A stretch of DNA of 64,000 nt from NCBI RefSeq assembly GCF_001412655.1, contig NZ_CP012996.1, positions 5,828,001 through 5,892,000 of the forward strand. Reading direction: 5' to 3'. Shown piece after piece: positions 63,575-64,000 of this stretch; position 1 is the first letter of the stretch, and the number at the start of each line of letters is the position of its first letter. The notes under the pieces were generated by a model. That model searched no databases. It was given only the letters and a program-made list of their open reading frames with translations, and was not told the DNA's origin. Origin of the DNA: Pedobacter sp. PACM 27299. GTDB taxonomy: Bacteria; Bacteroidota; Bacteroidia; Sphingobacteriales; Sphingobacteriaceae. The translations under genes were made by a program, and so were the position numbers.

Positions 63575-64000
63575 ATGAACAAACCTCATCTTATCCTTTC
63601 TGTATCCGCATTGCTGCTTACGCTTCATGTATCCTGTTCCTCTGTCCAGAAAGATCCGGCAGCAGTAAAACCGCTATACACCTCTGATCCGGTACAATTT
63701 GACTCTGATGATCCTGCCATTTGGGTAAACCCGGCAGATTCCTCACAATCTTTAGTAATCGGCACTGATAAAAACGAAAATGGCGGTCTTTATGTATATG
63801 ATTTACAAGGAAAATTGATCAAAGATAAAGTGGTAAAAGGCCTGAAAAGACCGAACAATGTGGATGTAGCTTATGGATTGAACCTGGGCGGAAAAAAGAC
63901 AGACATCGCTGTGACCACGGAAAGAATGACGCATAAACTCCGTGTATTCTCTTTACCGGATATGAAGCCGATCGACAATGGTGGTTTAGAAATGTTTGAA
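63575..64000 (+). CDS. Beta-propeller phytase, lipoprotein (partial, right edge)
   Basis: 142 residues visible of a protein usually of 350-400. The N-terminus has lipobox LHVSC. The family core DDPAIWVNPADSSQSLVIGTDK, GGLYVYDLQGK, RPNNVDVAYG and DIAVTTERMTHKLRVFSLPDM is the first blades of beta-propeller phytases, which use calcium to release phosphate from phytate (inositol hexakisphosphate). The reading frame is open to position 64000. Cotranscribed after the beta-helix lipoprotein, it gives the operon its likely role: phosphate from phytate. Confidence 0.9.
   Translation, partial: MNKPHLILSVSALLLTLHVSCSSVQKDPAAVKPLYTSDPVQFDSDDPAIWVNPADSSQSLVIGTDKNENGGLYVYDLQGKLIKDKVVKGLKRPNNVDVAYGLNLGGKKTDIAVTTERMTHKLRVFSLPDMKPIDNGGLEMFE

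Noticed and set aside
1..64000. tRNA, rRNA, insertion sequence, prophage or CRISPR array
   Set aside because: No cloverleaf-type segment, transposase, integrase, terminal inverted repeats or regularly spaced repeats were seen in any gap.

Overview
The window looks like a chromosomal segment of a Bacteroidota bacterium, most likely Sphingobacteriaceae and Pedobacter-like. This is inferred from gene content, from TAnnTTTG-type promoter elements and from family-typical proteins (DUF4251, DUF6266, TlpA/DUF4369, beta-propeller phytase), not from a database search. Base composition is moderate and AT-leaning. I see no insertion sequence, prophage, CRISPR array, tRNA or rRNA.

Region 1 (1-14004, minus strand) is a respiratory locus. 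It encodes Alternative Complex III (actABCDEF) followed by aa3-type cytochrome c oxidase (ctaC, ctaD), a strong internal terminator, heme A synthesis (ctaA, ctaB) and oxidase subunit III, which runs off the left edge. Together these carry electrons from menaquinol through c-type hemes to oxygen.

Region 2 (14257-41318) is mostly housekeeping and envelope genes: a deoxyhypusine-synthase-like enzyme, a BamA/TamA-like barrel, a methyltransferase, a SirB1/transglutaminase-fold protein, release factor 2 with a textbook programmed +1 frameshift, M20 hydrolases, pgi, glutaminyl cyclase, yraN-dnaG, esterase and serine hydrolase lipid/peptide-type enzymes, a SPOR protein, secA, an ECF sigma factor with a partner membrane protein, and purD. 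Twelve predicted secreted proteins in the window have Gln directly after the signal peptidase cleavage site, and the glutaminyl cyclase that could cap them is present.

Region 3 (41420-47943) holds the most interesting system: a six-gene operon of an FkbH-type HAD protein, an acyl carrier protein, a VOC-fold protein, an MBOAT acyltransferase, a DltD-like SGNH protein and an SGNH esterase lipoprotein. It has the logic of a Dlt operon with the amino-acid-activating enzyme replaced by a glyceryl-loading enzyme. I infer decoration of a cell-surface polymer with a glycerate-type acyl group. A GC-richer, possibly repeated element lies just upstream.

Region 4 (47972-57264) has a TlpA-like thioredoxin protein, a ureohydrolase-fold protein that has lost half of its metal ligands, an epimerase, an unusual phosphoserine-phosphatase/SerA-fragment/ACT fusion, tryptophan 2,3-dioxygenase, ilvE and dipeptidyl peptidase IV.

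Region 5 (57420-64000) appears to be a phosphate-scavenging locus: a TPR-HTH regulator, a TonB-dependent receptor, a beta-helix lipoprotein and a beta-propeller phytase cut by the right edge. Direct repeats on an exact 11-bp period, resembling PhoB/PhoP boxes, lie upstream of the regulator and of the receptor.
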